Origin: Phylloscopus collybita
Lineage: Eukaryota > Chordata > Aves > Passeriformes > Phylloscopidae
NCBI GenBank assembly: GCA_027886175.1
Contig: JAJNNQ010000044.1
Span: 1,054,001-1,118,000, forward strand
Direction: 5' to 3'
DNA: 64,000 nucleotides
Part shown: positions 22,306-33,285 of the stretch, in pieces
Layout of the letters: every line of letters starts with the position of its first letter
Numbering within the stretch: the stretch's first letter is position 1
Position numbers and translations under genes: made by a program
The notes under the pieces: generated by a model
What the model saw: the letters and a program-made list of their open reading frames with translations, nothing else
Databases searched by the model: none
Told to the model about the DNA's origin: nothing

Positions 22306-24361
22306 GTAAGTAGTGCCAGCATTGTGGTGTCACCGAGAGGTGCAAGCCTGTGCTGCCACTGCTGTGGTGTCACTGAGAGGTGGAAGCTACTGCTGCCTCC
22401 ACAGTGGTGTCACAGTGTGGTGGAAGCTGGTTCTGCCCACACTGTGGTGTCCCACAGAGGTGGAAGCTGCTGCTTCACAAAGAGGGGAGTGCAGGTGCTC
22501 CCAGCGCTGTGGTTTCACAGAGAGCTAGATGCTCCTGCTGCCATTACTGTGGTGTCCCAGAGATTTGGAAGCTACTGCTGCCACCACTGTGGTGTGATCA
22601 GAGTGTGGTGGAAGCTGGTTCTGCCCACACTGTGGTGTCACAGAGAGGTGGAAGCCTGTGCTGCCACCGCTCTGGTGTCACAGAGAGCTGGATACTGGTG
22701 CTGCCAGCACTGTGACGTCACAGAGAGATGGAAGCTGGTTCTCACAGCACTGTGGTGTCACAGAGAAGTGGAAGCCGCCGCTGCGCTGCTGCCATTACTG
22801 TGGCGTCACAGAGATCTGGAAGGTACTGCTGCCACCACTGTGGTGTCACAGAGTGGTGGAAGCTGGTTCTGCCCACACTGTGGTGTCACAAAGAGGGGAA
22901 TGCTGGTTCTCCAGCTACTGTGATGTCACAGAGAGTTGGAAGCTTGTTCTTCTAACCCTGTGGTGACACAGGGGAAGGCTGGTTCTCCAGCTACTGTGTT
23001 GTCACTGAGAGTTGGAAGCTTGTTCTTCTAACCCTGTGGTCACACAGGGGAATGCTGCTTCTGCAACTACTCTGGTGTCACAGAGAATTGGCAGCGGATG
23101 CTGCCAGCACTGTGGTGTGGGGAGACAAAAGGAGATGCTGCTGAAGGCAGTCTCCCCCTGATATCTTACACCTGTGTGAATTATGCTAGAGTAGAAACAG
23201 CCTTGCCCTCACAGTCATGGGTGGCGTGATAAAGAGTGAGTTAGCTGGGAAGAGTCACTTGGAGTCTGCGGGCTGTGCTGTGAAGACCTAGGGACAGGAG
23301 GTCATGCAAGGACCAGCAAAGGTGAGTTGCTGTCCATAGGACAGACAGGGTCAGGCGGCAGTGCCAGGGACAGGAAGGAGCGAGCCGCAAGTGAAGGAGA
23401 GACAGAGCCAGAGCTGTGTGGAGCTGCTCTTCAGGAGGCTACAGCGAAAAGGTACAGGAGACTTTTGAATAACAAGACGCTGATTCTTGAAGCCTTCTGA
23501 TGATGGAAGGAATCTGATGAGGGTGCACCTCGAGTGCAGTGTCCTTGTTGACTGCCACATATCGACGGTGACACTGTGGTATCATAGAGAAGGGGAAGGC
23601 TTGTGCTGCCAGCTCTGAGGCCTCAAAATGAGGGGAATTCTGGCCCTGCAACTGCTGTGGTGTCACAGAGAGAGGTAGAAGCTGGTTCTGCCACTGCTGT
23701 GGTGTCACAGAGAGAGGTGGAAGCTGGTGCTGCCAGCACTGTGGCATCAGAATGGAGGAATGCTGGTGCTGCCAGCACTGAGGTGTTACAGAGACATAAA
23801 AGCTGGTGCTACATCTCTTGGGGCGTCACAGAGAGGGGGAAGCTAGTGCTTCAATAGCTGTGGTGTCACAGAAAGTTGGAAGATGGTAGTGCCAGCATTG
23901 TGGTGTCACAGAGTGGTGGAAGTTGGTGCTTCAAGCAGTGTGCTGTCACAGGGAGATGGGGGCTGGTGATACCAGCACTGTGGTGTTAAAGAGAGTTGAA
24001 AGCTGGTGATGCAACTGCGGTGGTGTCACAGAGAGGTAGAAGTCGGTGCTGCTACTGCTGTGGTGTTACAGACAGGTGGAAGCTGCTTCTGCCAGCACTG
24101 TGGTGTCACACAGAGGTGGAAGTCCCTGCTGCCAGCTCTGTGGTGTCACAAAGGGTGGAATGGTCGTTCTACAGCTATTGTGGTGTCACTGAGACGTGTA
24201 AGCTGGTGCTGCCAGCACTGTGGCCTCACAAAAAGGAGAATGCTGGTTCTCCAGCTAGCGTGGTGTCACAGCGAGGTGGGAACTGCTTCTGCCAGCACTG
24301 TGGTGTCACGGAGAAATTTACATTGGTGCGTCCAGCACTGTGGTGTCACGGAGAGGGGAAC
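22306..24361. repeat. Array A unit 12 (2056 bp, canonical length)
   Basis: The last complete unit. Its spacer has several private changes (GTCTGCGGGCTG near 23265, GGTACAGGAG near 23452, CCTTGTTGACTG near 23543), so it is slightly more diverged than interior units. Confidence 0.95.
23119..23567. repeat. Array A spacer, copy 12
   Basis: Majority type, the most diverged copy: TGCGGGCTG, GGTACAGGAG, GCTGATTCTTG and CCTTGTTGACTG are all departures from the consensus. Confidence 0.85.
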
Positions 24362-24969
24362 GTAAGTAGTGCCAGCATTGTGGTGTCACCGAGAGGTGCA
24401 AGCCCGTGCTGCCACTGCTGTGGTGTCACTGAGAGGTGGAAGCTACTGCTGCCTCCACAGTGGTGTCACAGTGTGGTGGAAGCTGGTTCTGCCCACACTG
24501 TGGTGTCCCACAGAGGTGGAAGCTGCTGCTTCACAAAGAGGGGAGTGCAGGTGCTCCCAGCGCTGTGGTTTCACAGAGAGCTAGATGCTCCTGCTGCCAT
24601 TACTGTGGTGTCCCAGAGATTTGGAAGCTACTGCTGCCACCACTGTGGTGTGATCAGAGTGTGGTGGAAGCTGGTTCTGCCCACACTGTGGTGTCACAGA
24701 GAGGTGGAAGCCTGTGCTGCCACCGCTCTGGTGTCACAGAGAGCTGGATACTGGTGCTGCCAGCACTGTGACGTCACAGAGAGATGGAAGCTGGTTCTCA
24801 CAGCACTGTGGTGTCACAGAGAAGTGGAAGCCGCCGCTGCGCTGCTGCCATTTCTGTGGCGTCACACAGATCTGGAAGGTACTGCTGCCACCACTGTGGT
24901 GTCACAGAGTGGTGGAAGCTGGTTCTGCCCACACTGTGGTGTCACAAAGAGGGGAATGCTGGTTCTCCC
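24362..24969. repeat. Array A unit 13, truncated after 608 bp
   Basis: It follows the unit consensus up to AATGCTGGTTCTCC and then stops, where full units continue with AGCTACTGTGATG. It lacks the rest of the unit including the spacer. Private changes include AGCCCGTGCTG near 24401 and GTCACACAGATCTGG near 24862. Sequence B starts immediately after it. Confidence 0.95.
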
Positions 24970-24970
24970 G
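24968..24970. other. Direct junction between satellite A and satellite B
   Basis: Sequence up to 24968 (AATGCTGGTTCTCC) follows the array A unit. From 24970 (GCAGGCTGGTAATGG) it follows an array B monomer normally written ACCAGCAGGCTGG. Base 24969 fits neither clearly. There is no shared microhomology beyond one or two bases, no insertion and no transition zone. It could be a real rearrangement breakpoint or an assembly join. Confidence 0.85.
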
Positions 24971-25564
24971 CAGGCTGGTAATGGTTGCCATGGAAATTGA
25001 CCATAGGAACAGGAGCTGGTTGTGGTTGCCATGGAAACTGACCTTAGCAACAGTGGGCTGTGATGGTTGCCATGGAAACTGAACGTACCAGCAGGCTGGT
25101 CACGGTTGCCATGGAAATTGAACATAGGAACGGGAGGTGGTTGTGGTTGCCATGGGAGCAGTCCGTAGCAAGGGGAGCTGGTGATGGTTTCCATGGAAAC
25201 TGACCATATCAACGGGGACTGGTGATGGTTGTCATGTAAACTGACCATAGCAACAGCAGGTTGGTGATGGTTGCCATGGAAATTGACCATAGGAACAGGA
25301 GCTGGTTGTGGTTGCCATGGATACAGCCCGTAGCAAGGGGAGATGGTGATGGTTTCCATGGAAACTTACCGTTGTAACGGGAGTTGATGATGGTTGCCAT
25401 GGAAACTGACCGTAGCAACAAGGGGGGGCAGGTGATTGTTGCCATGGAAACTGACCATAGGAACAGGGGCCGGTGATGGTTGCCATGGAAATTGACTGTA
25501 GCAACGGTAGCTGGTGATTGTTGCCATGGAAACTGACCGTAGCAACAGCAGGCTCATGATGCTT

Positions 25565-26740
25565 TCCATGGAAACTAACCATAGCAATAGGGGGCTGGTG
25601 ATGGCTGCCATGGAAACTGACCATAGCAACATGGGGCTGGTGATGCTTGCCATGGAAACTGACTGTAGGAACAGGGGGGCAGGTGATGGTTGCCATGGAA
25701 ACTGACCATAGCAACAGGGTTGGTGAAGGTTGCCATGGAAACTGAACAACCAAGAGGGGTATGTTGGTGTTTGCCATAGAAACTGACAATCGCAACAAGG
25801 CTGTGATGGTTGCCACAGAAACCGACCCTAGCAACAGGGGGCTGGTGATGGTTGCCATGGACACTGACCATTGCAACAGGGTTTTGGATTGTTGCCATGG
25901 AAATTGACCATAGCAACAGCGGCAGGTTATGGTTGTTATGGGAACGTACGGTAGCAAGAGGGGGCTGGTGATGGTTGCCATCGAAACTGACCGTAGCAAG
26001 AGGGGGCTGGTGATGGTTGCCATAGAAAATTACCAATAGCAACGGGGCTGGTGATGGTTGCAATGGAAACTGACCATAGAAGCAGCGGGCTGGTGATGGT
26101 TGCCATGAAAACTGACCATAGCAACAGGGGCTGGTGATGGTTGCCATGGAAACTGACCGCAGCAACGGTAGCTGGTGATTGTTAACATGGAAACTGACTG
26201 TAGGAACAGGGGGCTGGTGATGGTTACCGTGGAATCTGACCATAGCAACAGTGGGCTGGTGATGGTTGTCATGGAAATTGACCATAGGAACCTGTGCTGG
26301 TTGTGGTTGCCATGGAAACTGACCATAGCAAAAGGGGGTGGGTGACGGTTGCCATGGAAACGACCATAGCTACAGCAGGCTCATGATGGTTGCCATGGAA
26401 ACTGACCGCAGCAATAGGGGGCTGGTGATGGTTGACATGGAAACTGACCATAGCCACAGGGGCTGGTGATGGTTTCCATGGAAACTGACCATTGCAATGG
26501 GGGCTGGTGATGGTTGCCATGGAAACTGACAGTAGGAATAGCGGGCTGGTGATGGTTGACATGGAAACTGACCATAACAATAGGGGGCTGGTGATGGTTG
26601 CCATGGAAACAGTCCGTAGCAACAGCAGGCTTGTGGTGGTTGCCATGGAAACTGACCATAGGAATAGCGGGCTGGTGATGGTTGCCATGGAAACTGACCA
26701 TACCAATAGGGGGCTCATGATGGTTGCCATGGAAACTGAC
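25565..26740. repeat. Duplicated array B segment, copy 1 (with GGGAACGTACGG marker)
   Basis: About 1.18 kb that reappears at an offset of 3609 bp. Markers are GAACAACCAAGAGGGG (25743), GGGTTTTGGATTG (25879), ATGGGAACGTACGG (25938) and CATAGCTACAGC (26365). Confidence 0.85.
25689..25715 (+). promoter_or_regulatory. Representative overlapping pair of near-X-box (RFX) elements
   Basis: This is an example of the core found in most array B monomers. GTTGCCATGGAAAC (25689-25702) and CTGACCATAGCAAC (25702-25715) share one base. The RFX X-box consensus is GTNRCC, 0-3 bases, RGYAAC. Each element has a 2-base AT gap and a single departure: A for Y in GGAAAC, and C for G in CTGACC. The first also fits the looser nematode DAF-19 pattern RYYNYYATRRNRAC. 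The sequence match is direct; binding is inference. Confidence 0.6.
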
Positions 26741-29173
26741 CACAGCAACGGCAGCTGATGATGGTTGCCATAAAAACTGACCTTACCAGCAGGCTGGTAA
26801 TGGTTGCCATGGAAATTGACCATAGCCACAGGGGCAGGTGATGGTTTCCATGGAAACTGACCATAGCAACGGTAGCTGGTGATTGTTGCCATGGAAACTG
26901 ACCATAGCAACAGGAGGCTGGTGGTGGTTGCCATGGAAACTGACCGTAGCAACAGCAGGCTTGTGATGGTTGCCATGGAAACTAACCGTAGCAATAGAGG
27001 GCTGGTGATGGTTGACATGGAAACTGACCATAGCAACGGGGGCTGGTGATGGTTGTCATGGAAACTGACCGTAGCAACAGCAGGTTGGTGATGGTTGCCA
27101 TGGAAATTGACCATAGGAACAGGAGCTGGTTGTGGTTGCCATGGAAAGAGTCCGTAGCAAGGGGAGCTGGCGATGGTTTCCTTGGAAACTTACCGTTGTA
27201 ACGAGAGCTGATGATGGTTGCAATGGAAACTGACCATAGGAACAGGGGCTGGTGATGGTTGCCATGGAAACTGACCGTAGCAACAAGGGGGGGCAGGTGA
27301 TTGTTGCCATGGAAACTGACCATAGGAACAGGGGCCGGTGATGGTTGCCATGGAAACTGACCGCAGCAACGGTAGCTGGTGATGGTTGCCATGGAAACTG
27401 ACCGTAGGAACAGGAGGCTGGTGATGGTTATTATGGAATCTGACCATAGCAACAGGGGGCTGGTGATGGTTGGCCTGAAAATTGACCGCAGCAACGGCAG
27501 CTGGTGATGGTTGCCATGGAAACTGACTGTAGCTGTAGCAGGCTGGTAATGGTTGCCATGAAAATTGAACATAGGAAAAACGGGCTGGTGATGGTTGCCA
27601 TGGAAACTGACCATAGCAACGGTAGCTGGTGATGGTTGTCATGGAAACTGACCATAGCAACAGGGGGCTGGTGATGGTTGCCATGGAAATTGACCATAGG
27701 AACAGGATCTGGTTGTGGTTGCCATGGAAACAGCCCGTAGCAAGGGGAGATGGTGATGGTTTCCATGGAAACTTACCGTTGTAATGGGAGTTGATGATGG
27801 TTGCCATGGAAACTGACCGTAGCAACAAGGGGGGGCAGGTGATTGTTGCCATGGAACCTGACCATAGGAACAGGGGCCGGTGATGGTTGCCATGGAAATT
27901 GACTGTAGCAACGGTAGCTGGTGATGGTTGCCGTGGAAACAGTCCGTAGCAAGGGGAGCTGGTGATGGTTGACATGGAAACTGACCATTGCAATGGGGGC
28001 TGGTGATGGTTGCCATGGAAACTGACCATAACAATAGGGGGCTGGTGATGGTTGCCATGGAAACAGTCCGTAGCAACAGCAGGCTTGTGATGGTTGCCAT
28101 GGAAACTGACCATAGGAATAGCGGGCTGGTGATGGTTGCCATGGAAACTGACCACAGCAACGGCAGCTGATGATGGTTGCCATGGAAACTGACCTTACCA
28201 GCAGGCTGGTAATGCTTGCCATGGAAATTGACCATAGGAACAAGAGCTCGTTGTGGTTGCCATGGAAACTGACCATAGGAATAGCGGGCTGGTGATGGTT
28301 GACATGGAAACTGACCATACCAATAGGGGGCTCATGATGGTTGCCATGGAAACTGACCAGAGCAACGGCAGCTGATGATGGTTGCCATGGAAACTGACCT
28401 TACCAGAAGGCTGGTAATGGTTGCCATGGAAATTGACCATAGGAACAGGAGCTGGTTCTGGTTGCCATGGAAACTGACCATAGCAATAGGGGGCTGGTGA
28501 CGGTTGCCATGGAAACTGAACGGACCAGCAGGCTGGTCATGGTTGCCATGGATATTGAACATAGGAACAGGAGCTGGTTGTGGTTGCCATGGAAGCAGTC
28601 CGTAGCAAGGGGAGCTGGTGATGGTTTCCATGGAAACTGACCATAGCAACGGGGGCTGGTGATGGTTGTCATGGAAACTGACCATAGCAACAGCAGGTTG
28701 GTGATGGTTGCCATGGAAATTGACCATAGGAACAGGAGCTGGTTGTGGTTGCCATGGAAACAGCCCGTAGCAAGGGGAGATGGTGATGGTTTCCATGGAA
28801 ACTTACCATTGTAACGGGAGTTGATGATGGTTGCCATGGAAACTGACCGTAGCAACAAGGGGGGGGCAGGTGATTGTTGCCATGGAAACAGTCCGTAGCA
28901 AGGAGAGCTGGTGATGGTTGACATGGAAACTGACAATTACAATGGGGGCTGGTGATGGTTCCCATGGAAACTGACCATAACAATAGGGGGCTGGTGATGG
29001 TTGCCATGGAAACAGTCCGTAGCAACAGCAGGCTTGTGATGGTTGCCATGGAAACTGACCGTAGCAACAAGGGGGGGGCCGGTGATTGTTGCCATGGAAA
29101 CTGACCATAGGAACAGGGGCCGGTGATGGTTGCCATGGAAACTGACCGTAGCAACAGGGGGCTGGTGCTGGTT

Positions 29174-30347
29174 TCCATGGAAACTAACCATAGCAATAGG
29201 GGGCTGGTGATGGCTGCCATGGAAACTGACCATAGCAACATGGGACTGGTGATGGTTGCCATGGAAACTGACTGTAGGAACAGGGGGGCAGGTGATGGTT
29301 GCCATGGAAACTGACCATAGCAACAGGGTTGGTGAAGGTTGCCATGGAAACTGAACAACCAAGAGGGGTATGTTGGTGGTTGCCATAGAAACTGACAATC
29401 GCAACAAGGCTGTGATGGTTGCCACAGAAACTGACCCTAGCAACAGGGGGCTGGTGATGGTTGCCATGGACACTGACCATTGCAACAGGGTTTTTGATTG
29501 TTGCCATGGAAATTGACCATAGCAACAGCGTCAGGTTATGGTTGTTATGGGAACGTACGGTAGCAAGAGGGGGCTGGTGATGGTTGCCATCGAAACTGAC
29601 CGTAGCAAGAGGGGGCTGGTGATGGTTGCCATAGAAAATTACCAATAGCAACGGACCTGGTGATGGTTGCAATGGAAACTGACCATAGAAGCAGCGGGCT
29701 GGTAATGGTTGCCATGAAAACTGACCATAGCAACAGGGGCTGGTGATGGTTGCCATGGAAACTGACCGCAGCAACGGTAGCTGGTGATTGTTAACATGGA
29801 AACTGACTGTAGGAACAGGGGGCTGGTGATGGTTACCATGGAATCTGACCATAGCAACAGTGGGCTGGTGATGGTTGTCATGGAAATTGACCATAGGAAC
29901 CCGTGCTGGTTGTGGTTGCCATGGAAACTGACCACAGCAAAAGGGGGTGGGCGACGGTTGCCATGGAAACGACCATAGCTACAGCAGGCTCGTGATGGTT
30001 GCCATGGAAACTGACCTCAGCAATAGGGGGCTGGTGATGGTTGACATGGAAACTGACCATGGCCACAGGGGCAGGTGATGGTTTCCATGGAAACTGACCA
30101 TTGCAATGGGGGCTGGTGATGGTTGCCATGGAAACTGACAGTAGGAATAGCGGGCTGGTGATGGTTGACATGGAAACTGGCCATAACAATAGGGGGCTGG
30201 TGATGGTTCCATGGAAACAGTCCATAGCAACAGCAGGCTTGTGATGGTTGCCATGGAAACTGACCATAGGAATAGCGGGCTGGTGATGGTTCACATGGAA
30301 ACTGACCATACCAATAGGGGGCTCATGATGGTTGCCATGGAAACTGA
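29174..30347. repeat. Duplicated array B segment, copy 2
   Basis: It matches copy 1 at 3609 bp offset with scattered substitutions and a 1-bp loss near 30208 (GGTTCCATGG for GGTTGCCATGG). The same markers occur in the same order. Confidence 0.85.
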
Positions 30348-32694
30348 CCTTACCAGCAGGCTGGTAATGGTTGCCATGGAAATTGACCATAGCCACAGGG
30401 GCAGGTGATGGTTTCCATGGAAACTTACCGTTGTAACGGGAGGCGATGATGGTTGCAATGGAAACTGACCATAGGAACAGGGGCTGGTGATGGTTGCCAT
30501 GGAAACTGACCGTAGCAACAAGGGGGGGCAGGTGATTGTTGCCATGGAAACTGACCATAGGAACAGGGGCCGGTGATGGTTGCCATGGAAACTGACCCCA
30601 GCAACGGTAGCTGGTGATGGTTGCCATGGAAACTGACCGTAGCTGCAGCAGGCTGGTAATGGTTGCCATGAAAATTGAACATAGGAATAACGGGCTGGTG
30701 ATGGTTGCCATGGAAACTGACCATAGCCACAGCGGCTTGTGATGGTTAACATGGAATTTGATGGTAGAAACGGTAGCTGGTTATTGTTGCCATGGAAAAT
30801 GACTACAGCAACGGGGGGGGCTGGTGATGGTTGCCATGGAAACAGTCCGTAGCAGGGGAGCTGGTGATGGTTGACATGGGAACTGACCATTGCAATGTGG
30901 GCTGGTGATGGTTGCCATGGAAACTGACCATAACAATAGGGGGCTGGTGATGGTTGCCATGGAAACAGCCCGTAGCAACAGCAGGCTTGTGATGGTTGCC
31001 ATGGAAACTGACCATAGGAATAGGGGGCTGGTGATGGTTGCCATGGAAACTGACCACAGCAAGGGCAGCTGATGATGGTTGCCATGGAAACTGACCTTAC
31101 CAGCAGGCTGGTAATGGTTGCCATGGAAATTGACCATAGGAACAGGAGTTGGTTGTGGTTGCCATGGAAACCGACCATAGCAATAGGGATCTGGTGACGG
31201 TTGCCATGGAAACTGACTATAGCAACAGTGGGCTGTGATGGTTGCCATGGAAACTGAACGTACCAGCAGGCTGGTCATGGTTGCCATGGAAATTGAACAT
31301 AGGAACGGGAGCTGGTTGTGGTTGCCATGGAAGCAGTCCGTAGCAAGGGGAGCTGGTGATGGTTTCCATGGAAACTGACCATAGCAATGGGGGCTGGTGA
31401 TGGTTGTCATGGAAACTGACCATAGCAACAGGGGGCTGGTGATGGTTGCCATGGAAATTGACCATAGGAACAGGAGCTGGTTGTGGTTGCCATGGAAACA
31501 GCCCGTAGCAAGGGGAGATGGTGATGGTTTCCATGGAAACTTACCGTTGTAACGGGAGTTGATGATGGTTGCCATGGAAACTGACCATAGCAACAAGGGG
31601 GGGGCAGGTGATTGTTGCCATGGAAACTGACCATAGGAACAGGGGCCGGTGATGGTTGCCATGGAAATTGACTGTAGCAACGGTAGCTGGTGATTCTTGC
31701 CATGGAAACTGACCGTAGCAACAGTAGGCTCATGATGGTTTCCATGGACACTAACCATAGCAATAGGGGGCTGGTGATGGTTGCCATGGAAACTGACCAT
31801 AGCAACATGGGGCTGGTGATGCTTGCCATGGAAACTGACTGTAGGAACAGGGGGGCAGGTGATGGTTGCCATGGAAACAGCCCGTAGCAATAGACGGTTG
31901 GTGGTGGTTGACATGGAAACTGACTATAGCAACGGGGGCTGGTGATGGTTGTCGTGGAAACTGACCGTAGCAACAGCAGGTTGGTGATGGTTGCCATGGA
32001 AATTGACCATAGGAACAGCAGCTGGTTGTGGTTGCCATGGAAACAGCCCGTAGCAAGGGGAGCTGGTGATGGTTTCCATGGAAACTTACCGTTGTAACGG
32101 GAGCTGATGATGGTTGCAATGGAAACTGACCATAGGAACAGGGGCTGGTGATGGTTGCCATGGAAACTGACCATACCAACGGGGGCTGGTGATGGTTGTC
32201 ATGGAAACTGACCATAGGAACAGGGGCCGGTGATGGTTGCCATGGAAATTGACTGTAGCAACGGTAGCTGGTGATTGTTGCCATGGAAACTGACCGTAGC
32301 AACAGCAGGCTCATGATGGTTTCCATGGAAACTAACCATAGCAATAGGGGGCTGGTGATGCTTGCCATGGAAACTGACTGTAGGAACAGGGGGGCAGGTG
32401 ATGGTTGCTATGGAAACTGACCATTGCAATGGGGGCTGGTGATGGTTGCCATGGAAACTGACAGCAGGAATAGCGGGCTGGTGATGGTTTCCATGGAAAC
32501 TAACCATAGCAATAGGGGGCTGGTGATGGTTGCCATGGAAACAGGCCGTAGCCACAGCAGGCTTGTGATGGTTGCCATGGAAACTGACCATAGGAATAGC
32601 GGACTGGTGATGGTTGACATGGAAACTGACCATACCAATAGGGGGCTCATGATGGTTGCCATGGAAACTGACCACAGCAACGGCAGCTGATGAT

Positions 32695-33285
32695 GGTATC
32701 CACAGAAACTGACCCTAGCAACAGGGGGCTGGTGATGGTTGTCATGGACACTGACCATTGCAACAGGGTTTTTGATTGTTGCCATGTAAATTGACCATAG
32801 CAACAGCGGCAGGTTATGGTTGTTATGGGAACGTACGGTAGCAACAGGGGGCTGGTGATGGTTGCCATCGAAACTGACCGTAGCAAGAGGGGGCTGGTGA
32901 TGGTTGCCATAGAAAGTTACCAATAGCAACGGGGCTGGTGATGGTTGCAATGGAAACTGACCATAGAAGCAGCGGGCTGGTGATGGTTGCCATGAAAACT
33001 GACCATAGCAACAGGGGCTGGTGATGGTTGCCATGGAAACTGACCGCAGCAACGGTAGCTGGTGATTGTTAACATGGAAACTGACTGTAGGAACAGGGGG
33101 CTGGTGATGGTTACCATGGAATCTGACCATAGCAACAGTGGGCTGGTGATGGTTGTCATGGAAATTGACCATAGGAACCTGTGCTGGTTGTGGTTGCCAT
33201 GGAAACTGACCATAGCAAAAGGGGGTGGGTGACGGTTGCCATGGAAACGACCATAGCTACAGCAGGCTCGTGATGGTTGCCATGG
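32695..33285. repeat. Duplicated array B segment, copy 3 (partial)
   Basis: About 590 bp matching the middle of copy 1 at an offset of 6887 bp, from the CACAGAAACTGACCC monomer to CATAGCTACAGC. Further partial relatives carrying ATGGGAACGTACGG lie near 37720 and 46364. Confidence 0.8.

Larger units (their letters stand above)
1..24969. repeat. Satellite array A: 40-bp monomers in a 2056-bp higher-order repeat
   Basis: The word GGTGTCAC (or a one-base variant) recurs every 40 bp, for example at 21, 61, 101 and 141. It is followed by AGAG(A)GGTGGAAGCTGGT and CTGCCAGCACT. I estimate about 490 monomers. Monomers inside a unit are diverged, while units are nearly identical, which defines a higher-order repeat. 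The unit phase used here starts at GTAAGTAGTGCC, which happens to be base 1 of the window. Some monomers are irregular but fixed in every unit: a 25-bp partial monomer near 166-205 and a 43-bp monomer at 286-328, recognisable by GTGATCAGAG. All monomers lie in the same orientation. The consensus has no stop codon in any + frame, so open frames here are not evidence of genes. The family is not one I recognise. Confidence 0.97.

Noticed and set aside
1..24969. T-box site in GGTGTCAC of array A
   Set aside because: The T-box half-site is AGGTGTGA; the array word has C where G is required.
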